55,390 nucleotides of DNA from Mucilaginibacter dorajii. GTDB lineage: Bacteria; Bacteroidota; Bacteroidia; Sphingobacteriales; Sphingobacteriaceae. Of the stretch, positions 1 to 9,257 are shown piece after piece. The translations under genes were made by a program, and so were the position numbers. The DNA is taken from positions 1 to 55,390 of the forward strand of contig NZ_JANTYS010000034.1 of assembly GCF_024808255.1 (NCBI RefSeq), given 5' to 3'. How positions within the stretch are numbered: the first letter of the stretch is position 1; the number at the start of each line of letters is the position of its first letter. The notes beneath the pieces were generated by a model. The model was given only the letters and a program-made list of their open reading frames with translations. It searched no databases and was not told the origin of the DNA.

Positions 1-81
1 GCAACTGCAAACTCAAGTCTAATGATTGATTTGGTGTCATTTGATCCTCTGGTTTAACCAAATATACACTTTTTATTTTAA

Positions 82-283
82 GTTAGTGCCATTACCCTGA
101 AGGGGGAGCTTTTTGATTTGTATCCGGCACATGAATATTGGAAGAAATGGTGGCAATAGGGTCAAAAACTTCTTAAAGGATCACGAAAGGATGCCGCAGG
201 TGTATGAAAAGGATGAGAAAGGTTATCGTAAGGGTACTGAAAAGATGCTCATAAGGGGACTAAAAGTGGCGTTTTTGAAGTAA
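82..283 (+). pseudogene. Degraded 3' end of an unrecognised gene; rest of 1-292 has no gene
   Basis: Two forward frames each give protein-like sequence that reads as one interrupted C-terminus. The first, from base 82 after a stop at 79-81, gives ITLKGELFDLYPAHEYWKKW and stops at about 156. The second is open from 101 to a stop at 281-283 and contains HERMPQVYEKDEKGY and ends LIRGLKVAFLK. The parts overlap and would join by a single frameshift near 130-155. An intact reading frame further upstream is not present in the window. I do not recognise the family. It may instead be a short real ORF of 50 codons starting at ATG 131. The remaining bases of 1-292 show nothing else. Confidence 0.3.
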
Positions 284-292
284 AATCCTGTT

Positions 293-1780
293 TTAAGAAG
301 TTTTAGGGCCTTTTTGCTTTATCCAATCCGCAACAATTTTGGCAGAAAGCAAACAGAGTGGAATCCCGCCGCCGGGGTGCACGCTACCCCCGCAAAAATA
401 CAATCCATCCACCTTGCCCGACCGGTTGGCATGCCGCAAAAATGCCGCGAACTGGTTGTTGCTGCTGGTACCATAAAGTGAGCCCTGGTACGATGAAGTT
501 TTGCTTTCGATTCCCCGTGGATCGAGCACGGATTCGGACACGATGAGGCTGCCGATATCCTGCCCCAGGATGCGGGTAAGCTTGCGCAGGATATCCTCCC
601 GGGCAGTGGCGATCAGGGTATCCCAGTCCTGCCCGGTGTTGGCAGGTACGTTGATCATGGTAAACCAGTTTTCGCAACCTTCAGGGGCATCATCCGGCTT
701 ATATTTTGAGCTGATATTGAGATAGATAGTGGGGTCGTTGCTGATGGTTTTATCCTTCCAGATGAGGTCAAATTCGGCCTTGTAATCGGTACTGAAGAAG
801 ATGTTGTGCAGGTCGAGTTCCTTAAACTCCCTGCTGATCCCCCAGTAAAATATCAATGCCGAACTGCTGCGCTCCTGCGCCAGGATCCTGCGCGGAAACA
901 GGTGCTCATGCCCCTTCAACAGCTTGTGGTAAGTGAACCACACATCCATATTGGATACCATAATATCGGCATAAACTATACTGCCATTGACTACTGCACC
1001 TGTGAGTTTATACCCATTGACAAGTAACTGGCTAACAGGCGTATTGTAGTTGAATTTAACCCCTAAATATTCGGCTAATTTGACTAATGAGGTAGTAATA
1101 CTATGCATGCCTCCCTGCGGGAAATAAGCCCCAAAATGCTGCTCCAAATGCGGGATCACATTGAGGGTTGCCGGGGCCTGGTACGGGTTGGAGCCGTTGT
1201 AGGTGGCATAGCGGTCATAAAACTGTACCATCCTGTCGTCCTTAAAAAAGCCCGCATTAGCCTGGTGCATCGTGCGGAAAGCGTCGATCTTCCCAAACCT
1301 AAAAACGGATTTTAAGATGTCTGATCTCAGGAAGTTTTTTAGCTGATGCAGTGATCGTTCCAGGAAAACGTGGTTGGTGACATTGTAGATATCCGCACTG
1401 TTATCCAGGTATTTGCGAACAGAAGTTACGGATTCGCCGGTAGTGTTTTGCACTTCTTCGACAAATCGTTCAGCGTCAGCATAGGCGGTCAATTGGGTGC
1501 CGTCTTCATAAAAATATTGGCAAACTTTGTTGAGCTTTTGGTAGATAAAAAAGTCTTTGGGATGCTTACCGGCCAGTTCAAAAAGCTCATCCACATACCG
1601 GGGCATGGTAAATAAACTCGGCCCGGCATCAAAGCGAAAACCGTCCTGCTCAAACTCGGTTAATTTGCCGCCGGGATAGCTATTAGCTTCAAAAATCTCC
1701 ACCTGGCAACCCTGAACTGCAAGCCTTATCGCCGTAGCGATGCCTGCGATCCCGGCACCTATGATGATTGCTTTAGGCAT
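293..1780 (-). CDS. crtD: Carotenoid desaturase, CrtI/CrtD family (phytoene desaturase-like)
   Basis: FAD-dependent carotenoid desaturase of the amino-oxidase fold, about 495 residues, the normal length. The N-terminus MPKAIIIGAGIAG has the dinucleotide-binding GxGxxG, followed by an acidic residue and PGGK, and FDAGPSLFTMP, typical of CrtI/CrtD enzymes. The C-terminus has GLYFCGGSVHPGGGIPL, the conserved C-terminal FAD motif. The FDAGPSLFTMP type resembles Bacteroidota 1-hydroxycarotenoid 3,4-desaturase (CrtD) more than plain phytoene desaturase CrtI; this sub-assignment is from memory of the families. The start at 1780 is chosen because the protein begins MPKAIII there; the 8-bp overlap ATGCCTAA with the end of the upstream epimerase gene suggests translational coupling. 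No other carotenoid genes are visible nearby, so the rest of the pathway must lie elsewhere. Confidence 0.85.
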   Translation of the reverse strand: MPKAIIIGAGIAGIATAIRLAVQGCQVEIFEANSYPGGKLTEFEQDGFRFDAGPSLFTMPRYVDELFELAGKHPKDFFIYQKLNKVCQYFYEDGTQLTAYADAERFVEEVQNTTGESVTSVRKYLDNSADIYNVTNHVFLERSLHQLKNFLRSDILKSVFRFGKIDAFRTMHQANAGFFKDDRMVQFYDRYATYNGSNPYQAPATLNVIPHLEQHFGAYFPQGGMHSITTSLVKLAEYLGVKFNYNTPVSQLLVNGYKLTGAVVNGSIVYADIMVSNMDVWFTYHKLLKGHEHLFPRRILAQERSSSALIFYWGISREFKELDLHNIFFSTDYKAEFDLIWKDKTISNDPTIYLNISSKYKPDDAPEGCENWFTMINVPANTGQDWDTLIATAREDILRKLTRILGQDIGSLIVSESVLDPRGIESKTSSYQGSLYGTSSNNQFAAFLRHANRSGKVDGLYFCGGSVHPGGGIPLCLLSAKIVADWIKQKGPKTS

Positions 1781-2786
1781 TACGTAGTCCCAGTCCAGGG
1801 TCATTGTTCAATATATACTTGCCATCGGCAAAGCCGGGCATTTGGTAGGGATTGTTGCTCACCAGGAAGGGGCCGTCAAGGTCAACCCAATCGCATTGCG
1901 GGGCAAGGGCAAGGCCGGCTAAAGCGGCACAGCTGGTTTCGGTCATGCAGCCTATCATCACCTGTAAGTTAAGTTCCCGCGCCCTGGTTATCATTCGTTT
2001 AGCTTCATACACCCCTGCCGATTTCATAAGCTTAATGTTGATGCCAGTGTATACGCCTTTGGCCTTTTCCACATCGTCAAAACGTTGTACAGCCTCGTCG
2101 CCAATAATGGGGATGGGGCTGCGTTCGGTGAGCCAGGCGTTGCTGTCGGGGTCGGATTTCAGCATGGGTTGCTCTATGAGTTGTACGCCTTGTTCTTGTA
2201 ACCAATAGGTCATATCCAGGCTTTGCTGCAGGTCTGTCCAGCCCTGGTTGGCATCTACATATAACGGCACATCGGTAACCGAGCGAATAGTACTGATGAG
2301 TTCTTTATCCGTATCCCGGCCAAGCTTTACTTTAATAACCTTAAAGCCTTCGGCTTCTTTAACTTTTTTGATGATCATTTCGGGCGTATCGATGCCGATA
2401 GTAAAACTTGTTACCGGCATCAACGCGGGATTGCTACCTAATAGCTGCCAGCAGGGCTGGTTTTTGATCTTGCCATCCAGATCATGCAGGGCGATGTCAA
2501 TGGCCGCTTTTACAGCGGGATTGCCGGGGGCAATGCTATCCAAATAGCTGATTATAGTGTCAAAGTCAAACGGATAGCTAAACTGCCCAATATCTACTTT
2601 ACTTAAAAAATCTATAGCGCTTTGATGGCTCTCGCCCATGTAGGGCACCATGGAGGCTTCGCCATAGCCGGTGTATCCTTCATGTTTTATCTGCACCAGC
2701 ATAACCGGTGTAGTGGTACGCGAAAACTTGGCTATGGTAAAAGCGTGCTTTAGTTGAAGCTCAAAGGGTTGATATGTCAGTTCCAT
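1773..2786 (-). CDS. Dipeptide epimerase (L-Ala-D/L-Glu epimerase family, enolase superfamily)
   Basis: About 337 residues of the muconate-lactonizing/enolase superfamily. Visible catalytic elements in order: KVKLG (the KxK pair at about residues 152/154), the metal ligands D178 (YVDANQGW), E205 (IEQP) and D230 (GDEA), and the distal lysine in NIKLMK at about 252. This set is that of L-Ala-D/L-Glu epimerases, which isomerise dipeptides from murein turnover. The specificity could also be for other dipeptides. The start MELTYQPFEL is preferred; an in-frame extension of 22 residues upstream is not protein-like. It is followed by the carotenoid desaturase with an 8-bp overlap, an operon whose metabolic logic is not evident. 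A possible -7 box TAGCTTTG lies on the minus strand at 2803-2796. Confidence 0.85.
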   Translation of the reverse strand: MELTYQPFELQLKHAFTIAKFSRTTTPVMLVQIKHEGYTGYGEASMVPYMGESHQSAIDFLSKVDIGQFSYPFDFDTIISYLDSIAPGNPAVKAAIDIALHDLDGKIKNQPCWQLLGSNPALMPVTSFTIGIDTPEMIIKKVKEAEGFKVIKVKLGRDTDKELISTIRSVTDVPLYVDANQGWTDLQQSLDMTYWLQEQGVQLIEQPMLKSDPDSNAWLTERSPIPIIGDEAVQRFDDVEKAKGVYTGINIKLMKSAGVYEAKRMITRARELNLQVMIGCMTETSCAALAGLALAPQCDWVDLDGPFLVSNNPYQMPGFADGKYILNNDPGLGLRNA

Positions 2787-2840
2787 GTTAAAAACCAAAG
2801 CTAAAATTTTAGAATGAAAAACCTGCTTATCTTTGCGGCC

Positions 2841-3830
2841 ATGCCGGCACAAATTTATTCACCGTTCAAGAGTTTTAATTTCAGCAACAGCAAATGCTTC
2901 CTAACCGGAGATTTGCTTAACTCGCCCGAAGAGCGCATCCAGGTTTTTCCGCAATGGCTCATGAGCCGCTATAGCCTGGAAGATAAGCCCTTTAAGCTGC
3001 TTGACGAAAGCATGGCTACCTATAAAGATTTGAAACTACCTTGTTCGGCAGCCCTCAATGAGCAATACCTGGAGCCCTTAGAAGCCGAAATAGCCGCCGC
3101 GTTTGATACCGGCTATGAAGCTGTAAAAGCGCTTGATGATGTAAAGCTTTTTCAATGGGCCGGGAAGATGTTGTATGGGATTGTTTTTAACGAGATACAG
3201 GCCGGCATAAGGCAGCAACATGCCCAGGGCGAGCAGTTTAACATATCAGAATCCCTCATCCATAAGTTCAGCAACCTGCATTTGATGCTGCAGTGCCTTA
3301 ATTTGCCTATTCAACTGGACGGCTTTAAGCCCTTTAGTCTGGTGCTGTTTAAGGTTGATAATTCTGAAGACATTTTCGGCTATCGCGATGAGATCAATAC
3401 CCTCACTTTTTCATTGCGGATAAAAGATTTTGGGTTGATCATTTGCCTGCAGGATAACGGTGCCAATGGCCGCTATCATAAAGAGGTATTGGATAAAGTG
3501 GACGGACGGACACTACATCCTATCCAGTTTGAAGAACTTAACGCGAAGTTCTTTTACTCGGCCTACCTGTTTAACCGCCTGCCAGAGTACGATGTGATGC
3601 CTGTAGGCGATACCATTTATATTGAAGCTGCCCCCTTGCGCGGTACCAGCAGCAAACCACTATTTGATGATTGGATGAACAAAATTTACGGGCAGGTGCT
3701 GGAAAATTTCTGGAAAAACTGGGGCTACCTGTTGTTCGAGATCATTAAAAACCCCGAACAACCTATGAGCTTTTTGTTTGATGCCAATGGCAATTTTGTT
3801 AATGCATCATCGATTGAACTTTCTCGCTAA
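2841..3830 (+). CDS. Conserved hypothetical protein
   Basis: About 329 residues, soluble in appearance, with no signal peptide or membrane helix from the start MPAQIYSPFKSF. An in-frame ATG at 2814 would add MKNLLIFAA; I prefer 2841 because a TAnnTTTG box (2828-2835) sits just before it, although that would leave almost no leader. Leu/Phe-rich, without a motif that I can assign. It is divergent from the epimerase gene, and its 3' end overlaps the 3' end of the rhomboid gene by 32 bp in convergent orientation. I cannot name a function. Confidence 0.75.
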   Translation: MPAQIYSPFKSFNFSNSKCFLTGDLLNSPEERIQVFPQWLMSRYSLEDKPFKLLDESMATYKDLKLPCSAALNEQYLEPLEAEIAAAFDTGYEAVKALDDVKLFQWAGKMLYGIVFNEIQAGIRQQHAQGEQFNISESLIHKFSNLHLMLQCLNLPIQLDGFKPFSLVLFKVDNSEDIFGYRDEINTLTFSLRIKDFGLIICLQDNGANGRYHKEVLDKVDGRTLHPIQFEELNAKFFYSAYLFNRLPEYDVMPVGDTIYIEAAPLRGTSSKPLFDDWMNKIYGQVLENFWKNWGYLLFEIIKNPEQPMSFLFDANGNFVNASSIELSR

Positions 3831-4428
3831 TCTGGTGAAAAAAGCCAATCAGTACACCGGGATGAAAAAGAATAGTGATCATTAAGCCGCTAAGCGCGCC
3901 ATAAAAGTGGGCATCGTGATTAATATTATCACGGGCGTACTTGGTGGCGTAGCTACAATAAACAAGGTACAGCACGCCAAAAATCACTGCAGGAATAGAT
4001 ACCGGGATTGGCATGATCATCATACCATTCAGTGGATTGTAAAGTATCGCGCTAAAAACCACCGCGCTTACCGCACCCGATGCGCCAAGACTATAATAGC
4101 TGTAATCTTCCTTGTGTTTTACTACCGATGGCATATCACTCAATACAAGGCTTAGCATATACAACACCCCAAACTGCAAATGGCCTAAAACCGGCTCCAG
4201 CTGAAAAGCAAAAAAGTAGTACGACATCATGTTAAAAAACAAGTGCATCAAATCCTTATGGATAAAGCCGCTTGTAATAATGGTGTACACATGGCGCCCT
4301 CTTGAAACATTGTAGGGATGCAGCATGAGCTTACCGTACAGGTTTTGATTGGAGAACGCTATTAAAGAGGTGATTATAGTAATTACAAATATCACAGCGG
4401 CCACAGGGGCCTGCATTAGTTGTTCCAT
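3799..4428 (-). CDS. Rhomboid family intramembrane serine protease
   Basis: A 209-residue polytopic membrane protein. The rhomboid catalytic serine sits in GASGA (Ser117) and the partner histidine in HDAHFYGALSG (His174). The oxyanion/L-loop residues are in GFIHKDLMHLFFNM (His61, Asn66), and the arrangement of about six hydrophobic helices fits the minimal bacterial rhomboid. It cleaves transmembrane substrates within the inner membrane; its substrate here is unknown. Its start codon follows directly on the stop of the M14 carboxypeptidase gene (TAA then ATG), so the two are probably cotranscribed. Its 3' end converges on and overlaps the preceding plus-strand gene. Confidence 0.9.
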   Translation of the reverse strand: MEQLMQAPVAAVIFVITIITSLIAFSNQNLYGKLMLHPYNVSRGRHVYTIITSGFIHKDLMHLFFNMMSYYFFAFQLEPVLGHLQFGVLYMLSLVLSDMPSVVKHKEDYSYYSLGASGAVSAVVFSAILYNPLNGMMIMPIPVSIPAVIFGVLYLVYCSYATKYARDNINHDAHFYGALSGLMITILFHPGVLIGFFHQISEKVQSMMH

Positions 4429-6171
4429 TTAGTTTAAATCGAGTTTGGTGTTGATTAATAGCCGGCCTACCGGGTAGCGCATATAGGTTTTTTCAAAGTT
4501 AGCAGAATTGCGGTACACAAAAAACAGCTGTGCTTGCGCGCTATTGGCCAAAGCAGGGGCTTTAGCTTTGGCATCGTCTAATTTTTGTTTAAGCGCAGGA
4601 TCCTTTTTTAGCATGGCGGCGGCAATATCTTCATATACGTAGTCAGAAAAGTATTCCTTTTCGCCCAGTACCGAATCAAAAAAGTTCCAGGCAAAAAATG
4701 AATCTACACCCTGTGGTTCCAGGGTTTCCACAATGTAACGGTTAATGGCCTGGTTGGTGTATACAACGTAATCGCCGACATAAAATTTCACTGGCATATC
4801 AACCGGGTTTAACTGAACGTTGCTGTGCAGGTAATGGCCCTCAAAAGGGCGCGTAGGCGTTTTAATGTCACCAAAGTAATACATCTGCAGGTTAAGGGTA
4901 GTGTCATGAGCCAGCTGCTGCATTTTTACGCCGTTCAGTTTAAACAGATCGATAACCTTGCCCCAGGCCTGCGGGATCACATAGGCAACAGGCTTATCGG
5001 CAAAGGCGGTAGCTTTATAGGTGTTATAAAATTTAATGATCTTGGTATAAGGCTTATCCCTATCGTAATATAAACGCTTTAAACCGCTTACATCACTGGT
5101 TTTATAGGCGGCTTCGTAGCCTTTAAAGGTAATGGTATCTACGGCTTTCATATCTACTTCCCATTTTAAAGGGAATGTTTTTTGGTTGATGACCGACTCA
5201 TCGGCCTTTTTCTTTAATTCGCCTATCAGTTTAGCATCACGCTGGTTAATATCAATCAGGTGTTGCATAAAATCATAAGTGGCGTATACCCGTTTATCAA
5301 AAGATTTGAGCATGTGCGTTTCTGTAATATAGCTGATGATGTTATGCTGCGCTGTAAAACCTGTGGCAAACCGTGGGGTTTCCAAAAAGCTAACAATACC
5401 AGAATCGGGCAGGCCTTCTTCGCCGGCACCGTAAGGGATCATTTCGTAGCCACTTTTTTTCATATGGCTGTATAGGTACGGCGTAAGCGTTTTTGCAGTA
5501 TAGTCGGCCAGGATAGGGTTTTGTTTATCTTTTTGGGTTTCAATGAGCGTCATCACATACTGGTAATCGGCACCATCGCTGGTATGGTTATCCAGGAAAA
5601 TTTCGGGTTTCCAGGTGGTGAGTATCTGGGTAAAAGCCAATGCGTTGCGGCTATCTGCCTTAATAAAATCGCGGTTCAAATCAAGATTACGATAGTTGCC
5701 ACGGAAGCCATAAGCTACAGGGCCATTCTGACTTACCCTGCTTTGGCCACGGTTAAGGTTACCATCTATATTATATAGCGCTATAAAACAAAGTACTACA
5801 TCTTTTGGTAACGCGCTTTTCTTCAACAGGTCGCGCACCAGCATCATGCTGGCGTCAATACCTTCCGGTTCGCCGGGGTGAATGCCGTTGTTGATCAGCA
5901 GTACTCGTTTATCCAGCTTTTTGATGGTTGCCGGCTCAAAAACTTTATCTTTCGATAAAACGATCAATGTTAAAGGCTTACCTACATCAGTAGTGCCGTA
6001 GTTGATCATTTTCATTTGCTGCGGATACAGCTTGTTCAGCTTCTGATAATAGCTAATTACCTCGTTGTAGGTAGCAGTGTAGTTTTTATCTTTACTAAGT
6101 TCAAAAGGGGTTAGCTGCGCTTTGGCCGATAGCACGCAGCAGGCTAAGATGATTGATAAAAATGATCTCAT
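4429..6171 (-). CDS. Secreted M14 family zinc carboxypeptidase
   Basis: A 580-residue protein with a Sec signal peptide (MRSFLSIILACCVLSAKAQ). The zinc site is visible as HPGEPEG (His98, Glu101) and DNHTSDG (His195). NLDLNRDF (about 162-169) is typical of the Bacteroidota M14 group. It should remove C-terminal residues from peptides in the periplasm or outside. The C-terminal third (about 380-580) has no motif I recognise. It is immediately followed by the rhomboid protease gene without a gap. No promoter is assigned. Confidence 0.88.
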   Translation of the reverse strand: MRSFLSIILACCVLSAKAQLTPFELSKDKNYTATYNEVISYYQKLNKLYPQQMKMINYGTTDVGKPLTLIVLSKDKVFEPATIKKLDKRVLLINNGIHPGEPEGIDASMMLVRDLLKKSALPKDVVLCFIALYNIDGNLNRGQSRVSQNGPVAYGFRGNYRNLDLNRDFIKADSRNALAFTQILTTWKPEIFLDNHTSDGADYQYVMTLIETQKDKQNPILADYTAKTLTPYLYSHMKKSGYEMIPYGAGEEGLPDSGIVSFLETPRFATGFTAQHNIISYITETHMLKSFDKRVYATYDFMQHLIDINQRDAKLIGELKKKADESVINQKTFPLKWEVDMKAVDTITFKGYEAAYKTSDVSGLKRLYYDRDKPYTKIIKFYNTYKATAFADKPVAYVIPQAWGKVIDLFKLNGVKMQQLAHDTTLNLQMYYFGDIKTPTRPFEGHYLHSNVQLNPVDMPVKFYVGDYVVYTNQAINRYIVETLEPQGVDSFFAWNFFDSVLGEKEYFSDYVYEDIAAAMLKKDPALKQKLDDAKAKAPALANSAQAQLFFVYRNSANFEKTYMRYPVGRLLINTKLDLN

Positions 6172-6247
6172 GGCTCAAAGATATATGCAAGCGCTTATAA
6201 TTAAGAGCCAAGGCCCTAATTTTACTGTCACAATTTGATGGATAATG

Positions 6248-6604
6248 CTATTGCAACGCGGCAATTTCTGCCTGGGTTTTCTTTGGAAGGCTTTTTATCA
6301 CCTGATCATAAGAGTGGTTGATCATATCGCGAAGCTCTTTGTTAGTCAGCGCTCCATCCATATAAACGGTGTTCCACATTTTTTTATTCATGTGATAACC
6401 GGGGATCACCTCTCTGTGGCGTTCCCGTAGTTCAATGGCCAGTTCGGGATCGCATTTTACATTAAAACGGTTGCCATCAGTCAAGCCTATCAACAGGAAA
6501 ATCTTTTCGGCTATTTTAAAAACAAGCGTTTCCTCACCAAAGGGAAAACCTTCGGTAACACCTGGCTTTTGCAAGCAGTAATCACGTAATTCTTCTATGT
6601 TCAA
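6248..6604 (-). CDS. MmcQ/YjbR family DNA-binding-like protein
   Basis: A 118-residue protein of the MmcQ/YjbR family, full length for the family. Seen: MNIEELRDYCLQKPGVTEGFPFG at the start, VFKIAEKIFLLIGL, FNVKCDPELAIELRE, and MNKKMWNTVYMDG, all typical of this CyaY-like fold. The role is poorly defined; members have been described as DNA-binding or general cytosolic proteins. Its start overlaps the stop of the outer-membrane barrel gene by 4 bp, so they are likely translated from one message. Confidence 0.85.
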   Translation of the reverse strand: MNIEELRDYCLQKPGVTEGFPFGEETLVFKIAEKIFLLIGLTDGNRFNVKCDPELAIELRERHREVIPGYHMNKKMWNTVYMDGALTNKELRDMINHSYDQVIKSLPKKTQAEIAALQ

Positions 6605-7359
6605 TATTGAAACTTGCGGATAAGTTTATTGTATGAAGTGGTATTACCAAAGTTATATTTAAAGCCAACAGTTATAAAAGTATACTGATCAAGCGCATTA
6701 TTTTTGAATTTATTCGGATTGTCATTATATCCGTCAATACCTTCGCCTATATCATAATAATGCTGTATGCCTATATCAATACCGTAACGGGGCTGATCAT
6801 AATCGTCAAATATTTTAAATTCGTAACCAAATCGCAGCGGCAAAATAAGATTGAATCCCTTGTTTACGCCTTGAAATCCTTCTCCAGAATTTGGATCGGG
6901 AAAAACAGGGCCATTCTCCGGAAACCTGTTAAAACGTTCAATCCGGGTCATATTATTATAAATAAAGCCTATGCCGGTACCCACATAAAAGTTCTTAACT
7001 CTATCTAAAAACCAACTATCGGCATAATCCATAATTTCACCGGCTTGCAAATCGGCATGAAGGTTAAAAGATACATAGGAGTTGGTAAAGTACCTGCCAG
7101 AGAAATCCTCGGCTCTTGTTGCCCCACCGCCAGAAAATGTGCCCTTTTGAAGTTCCGCCGTAATGGGCAAATAGGGGCTGTAGTTATAAACAAAGTTTAA
7201 ATTAAAGGCGGGGTGATAATCCTGCTTCTTCAAATCTGCTTCTGCTTTCCCGTAACTTGCACCCGTGCCCACACCAAATTCGTAGTAATTAAATCCGCTT
7301 TGAGCTTTTACAACAACCGAGGCAAAAGCCAAAACAAAAAACAGAATATATTTTTTCAA
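6601..7359 (-). CDS. Outer-membrane beta-barrel protein
   Basis: A 252-residue protein with signal peptide MKKYILFFVLAFASVVVKAQ and alternating aromatic/hydrophobic strands (for example FNYYEFGVGTG, YVSFNLHADLQ, FYVGTGIGFIYN, YTFITVGFKYNFG). The penultimate strand ends in aromatic residues, but the protein finishes KLIRKFQY, an aromatic C-terminus usual for outer-membrane insertion. Exact function unknown. It is upstream of and overlapping yjbR (4 bp). A divergent promoter region lies between it and pepT (7360-7435). Confidence 0.75.
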   Translation of the reverse strand: MKKYILFFVLAFASVVVKAQSGFNYYEFGVGTGASYGKAEADLKKQDYHPAFNLNFVYNYSPYLPITAELQKGTFSGGGATRAEDFSGRYFTNSYVSFNLHADLQAGEIMDYADSWFLDRVKNFYVGTGIGFIYNNMTRIERFNRFPENGPVFPDPNSGEGFQGVNKGFNLILPLRFGYEFKIFDDYDQPRYGIDIGIQHYYDIGEGIDGYNDNPNKFKNNALDQYTFITVGFKYNFGNTTSYNKLIRKFQY

Positions 7360-7435
7360 TGTTAAAATTTAGTCAATATTTACAATGATGGCTGGTTAGT
7401 GATAAGCAGTCAAAAAAATTTTACTAATATAGCTT

Positions 7436-8686
7436 ATGAGTTTTAATTCGCCGCTAAATTTTACGGTAACAGATCGTTTTCTTCGATACGTTACCATTGA
7501 TACGCAATCAGACCCTGCTTCGGTTTCATTCCCATCTACCCAAAAGCAAAAAAACTTAAGCCGCTTATTGGTTGAAGAGTTACTAGCCATTGGCGTTACC
7601 GACGCACATCTTGATGACTACGGCTATGTGTACGCCACCATTCCATCAAATACAACTAAACATGTACCGGTTATTTGTTTTTGCTCGCACGTAGATACCG
7701 CACCCGATTGCAGCGGCGCTAACGTTAAGCCCATTGTACATAAAAATTACCACGGGCAGGATCTTGTTCTGCCCGATGACCTTACCCAGGTAATCAAATT
7801 ATCAGAACATGAAGACCTGAAAAATCAAATAGGACATGATGTAATTACCGCCAGCGGTCTTACTTTATTGGGCGCTGATAATAAAGCCGGTGTTGCCGAA
7901 ATTATGGATGCCTGCTACCAATTGATGAATCATCCCGAAATTAAACATGGCAATATCCGCATTTTGTTTACTCCGGATGAGGAAGTAGGCCACGGGGTTG
8001 ACCATGTTGATATTGCCAAATTAGGAGCTTACGCAGGTTATACCATTGATGGCGAAAGTGCGGGAAATATGGAAAACGAAACCTTTAGTGCCGATGGCGC
8101 AAGGCTCACGATACAAGGAGTTAGCTCGCACCCCGGGTTTGCCAAAGGTAAAATGGAAAGCGCCATTAAAATAGCAGGTGAAATTGTTGCGGCTTTGCCC
8201 AATGAACTTTCACCGGAGCATACAGAAGAAATGGAGGGCTTTGTACACCCCGTGGCCATAGAAGGCCATGTAGAAACCGCCGGGATAGATTTTATCATCC
8301 GCGATTTTGATGAAGCAAATTTAAAAGCCCATGCCGATGTGATCCGCAAAACAGCAGATGGGGTTTTAAAACAATACCCCAACTCCACCTATACCTTAGC
8401 CATCAGCGAGCAATATCGTAACATGAAAAACGTATTGGAGCAACACCCCGAAATTGTTGCTAACGCGATGGAAGCCATTAACCGCACCGGCCTTAAAGCT
8501 AAACTTTGCAGCATCAGAGGGGGGACCGATGGCTCACGCCTGTCATTTATGGGCTTGCCCTGTCCTAATATTTTCGCAGGCGAACACGCTTTTCACAGCA
8601 AGCAGGAATGGGTATCTGTACAGGATATGCAAAAAGCGGTGGAAACCATTTTGCACCTTTGCATGATCTGGGAAGAAAAAGCCTAA
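7436..8686 (+). CDS. pepT: Peptidase T (tripeptide aminopeptidase)
   Basis: A 416-residue M20B metallopeptidase that removes the N-terminal residue from tripeptides in the cytoplasm. Visible zinc and catalytic positions: SHVDTAPD (His85, Asp87), GADNKAG (Asp148), FTPDEEVG (catalytic Glu182, zinc Glu183), YTIDGE (Asp205) and AGEHAFHS (about His386). Length and motif order match PepT. Start MSFNSPLNFTV is the only sensible one. Followed by a GNAT gene 30 bp downstream, likely cotranscribed. Confidence 0.95.
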   Translation: MSFNSPLNFTVTDRFLRYVTIDTQSDPASVSFPSTQKQKNLSRLLVEELLAIGVTDAHLDDYGYVYATIPSNTTKHVPVICFCSHVDTAPDCSGANVKPIVHKNYHGQDLVLPDDLTQVIKLSEHEDLKNQIGHDVITASGLTLLGADNKAGVAEIMDACYQLMNHPEIKHGNIRILFTPDEEVGHGVDHVDIAKLGAYAGYTIDGESAGNMENETFSADGARLTIQGVSSHPGFAKGKMESAIKIAGEIVAALPNELSPEHTEEMEGFVHPVAIEGHVETAGIDFIIRDFDEANLKAHADVIRKTADGVLKQYPNSTYTLAISEQYRNMKNVLEQHPEIVANAMEAINRTGLKAKLCSIRGGTDGSRLSFMGLPCPNIFAGEHAFHSKQEWVSVQDMQKAVETILHLCMIWEEKA

Positions 8687-8716
8687 CCAAATAACTATCA
8701 ACCTAAATAATAAAAA

Positions 8717-9211
8717 ATGTACTCGATAAGAACAGCAACCGTAAACGACGTTGATACCATTTTAAGCATTGCCGATACTACCTGGTGGGCTACCTACTCA
8801 CCAATTTTGGAGCGTGAGCAAATTGAGTTTATGCTGAGCGAAATCTATTCGGCAGATAAAATTGGTAAGCAGGTAGCCGAAAACCAGCAAACCTATTTAT
8901 TGTTGGAGGAAGAAGGCGAGCCGGTGGCCTTTGCCGCCTATTCGCCCCGCGAAGAAAATGCCGACATTTATAAGCTGCACAAACTTTATTGCCTGCCCCA
9001 AACACAAGGTAAGGGCTACGGCAAAATACTTATTAACGAGGTTGTACAAAAGACCAAAGATGCGGGCAAACAGGTGCTTGAATTGAATGTAAACCGATAC
9101 AATAAAGCCCAAAGTTTTTATGAAAAAATGGGCTTTGAAGTGGCTTATGAAGAAGATATCGCCATTGGCCCCTACTGGATGAATGATTACGTAATGCGGA
9201 AAGAGTTATAG
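8717..9211 (+). CDS. GNAT family N-acetyltransferase
   Basis: A 164-residue GNAT protein, start MYSIRTATVNDVDTI. The acetyl-CoA-binding region is LYCLPQTQGKGYGKILINEVV, containing the Q/RxxGxG/A motif. NRYNKAQSFYEKMGFE is the C-terminal part of the fold. Substrate not predictable. It lies 30 bp after pepT and is followed by a hairpin shared with the next, convergent GNAT gene. Confidence 0.88.
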   Translation: MYSIRTATVNDVDTILSIADTTWWATYSPILEREQIEFMLSEIYSADKIGKQVAENQQTYLLLEEEGEPVAFAAYSPREENADIYKLHKLYCLPQTQGKGYGKILINEVVQKTKDAGKQVLELNVNRYNKAQSFYEKMGFEVAYEEDIAIGPYWMNDYVMRKEL

Positions 9212-9214
9212 TCA

Positions 9215-9257
9215 AAAACGATTGCGCCGGTTACTTTTATCCGGCCCAATCGCTTTT
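9215..9257. terminator. Bidirectional terminator between two convergent GNAT genes
   Basis: Stem CGATTG-GCCGG (9219-9230) pairs with CCGGC-CAATCG (9241-9252) with one mismatch and a 10-base loop. It is flanked by AAAAA on the left and CTTTTTAA on the right, so it can stop transcription in both directions. The right arm lies within the last codons of the minus-strand GNAT gene. Confidence 0.8.
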
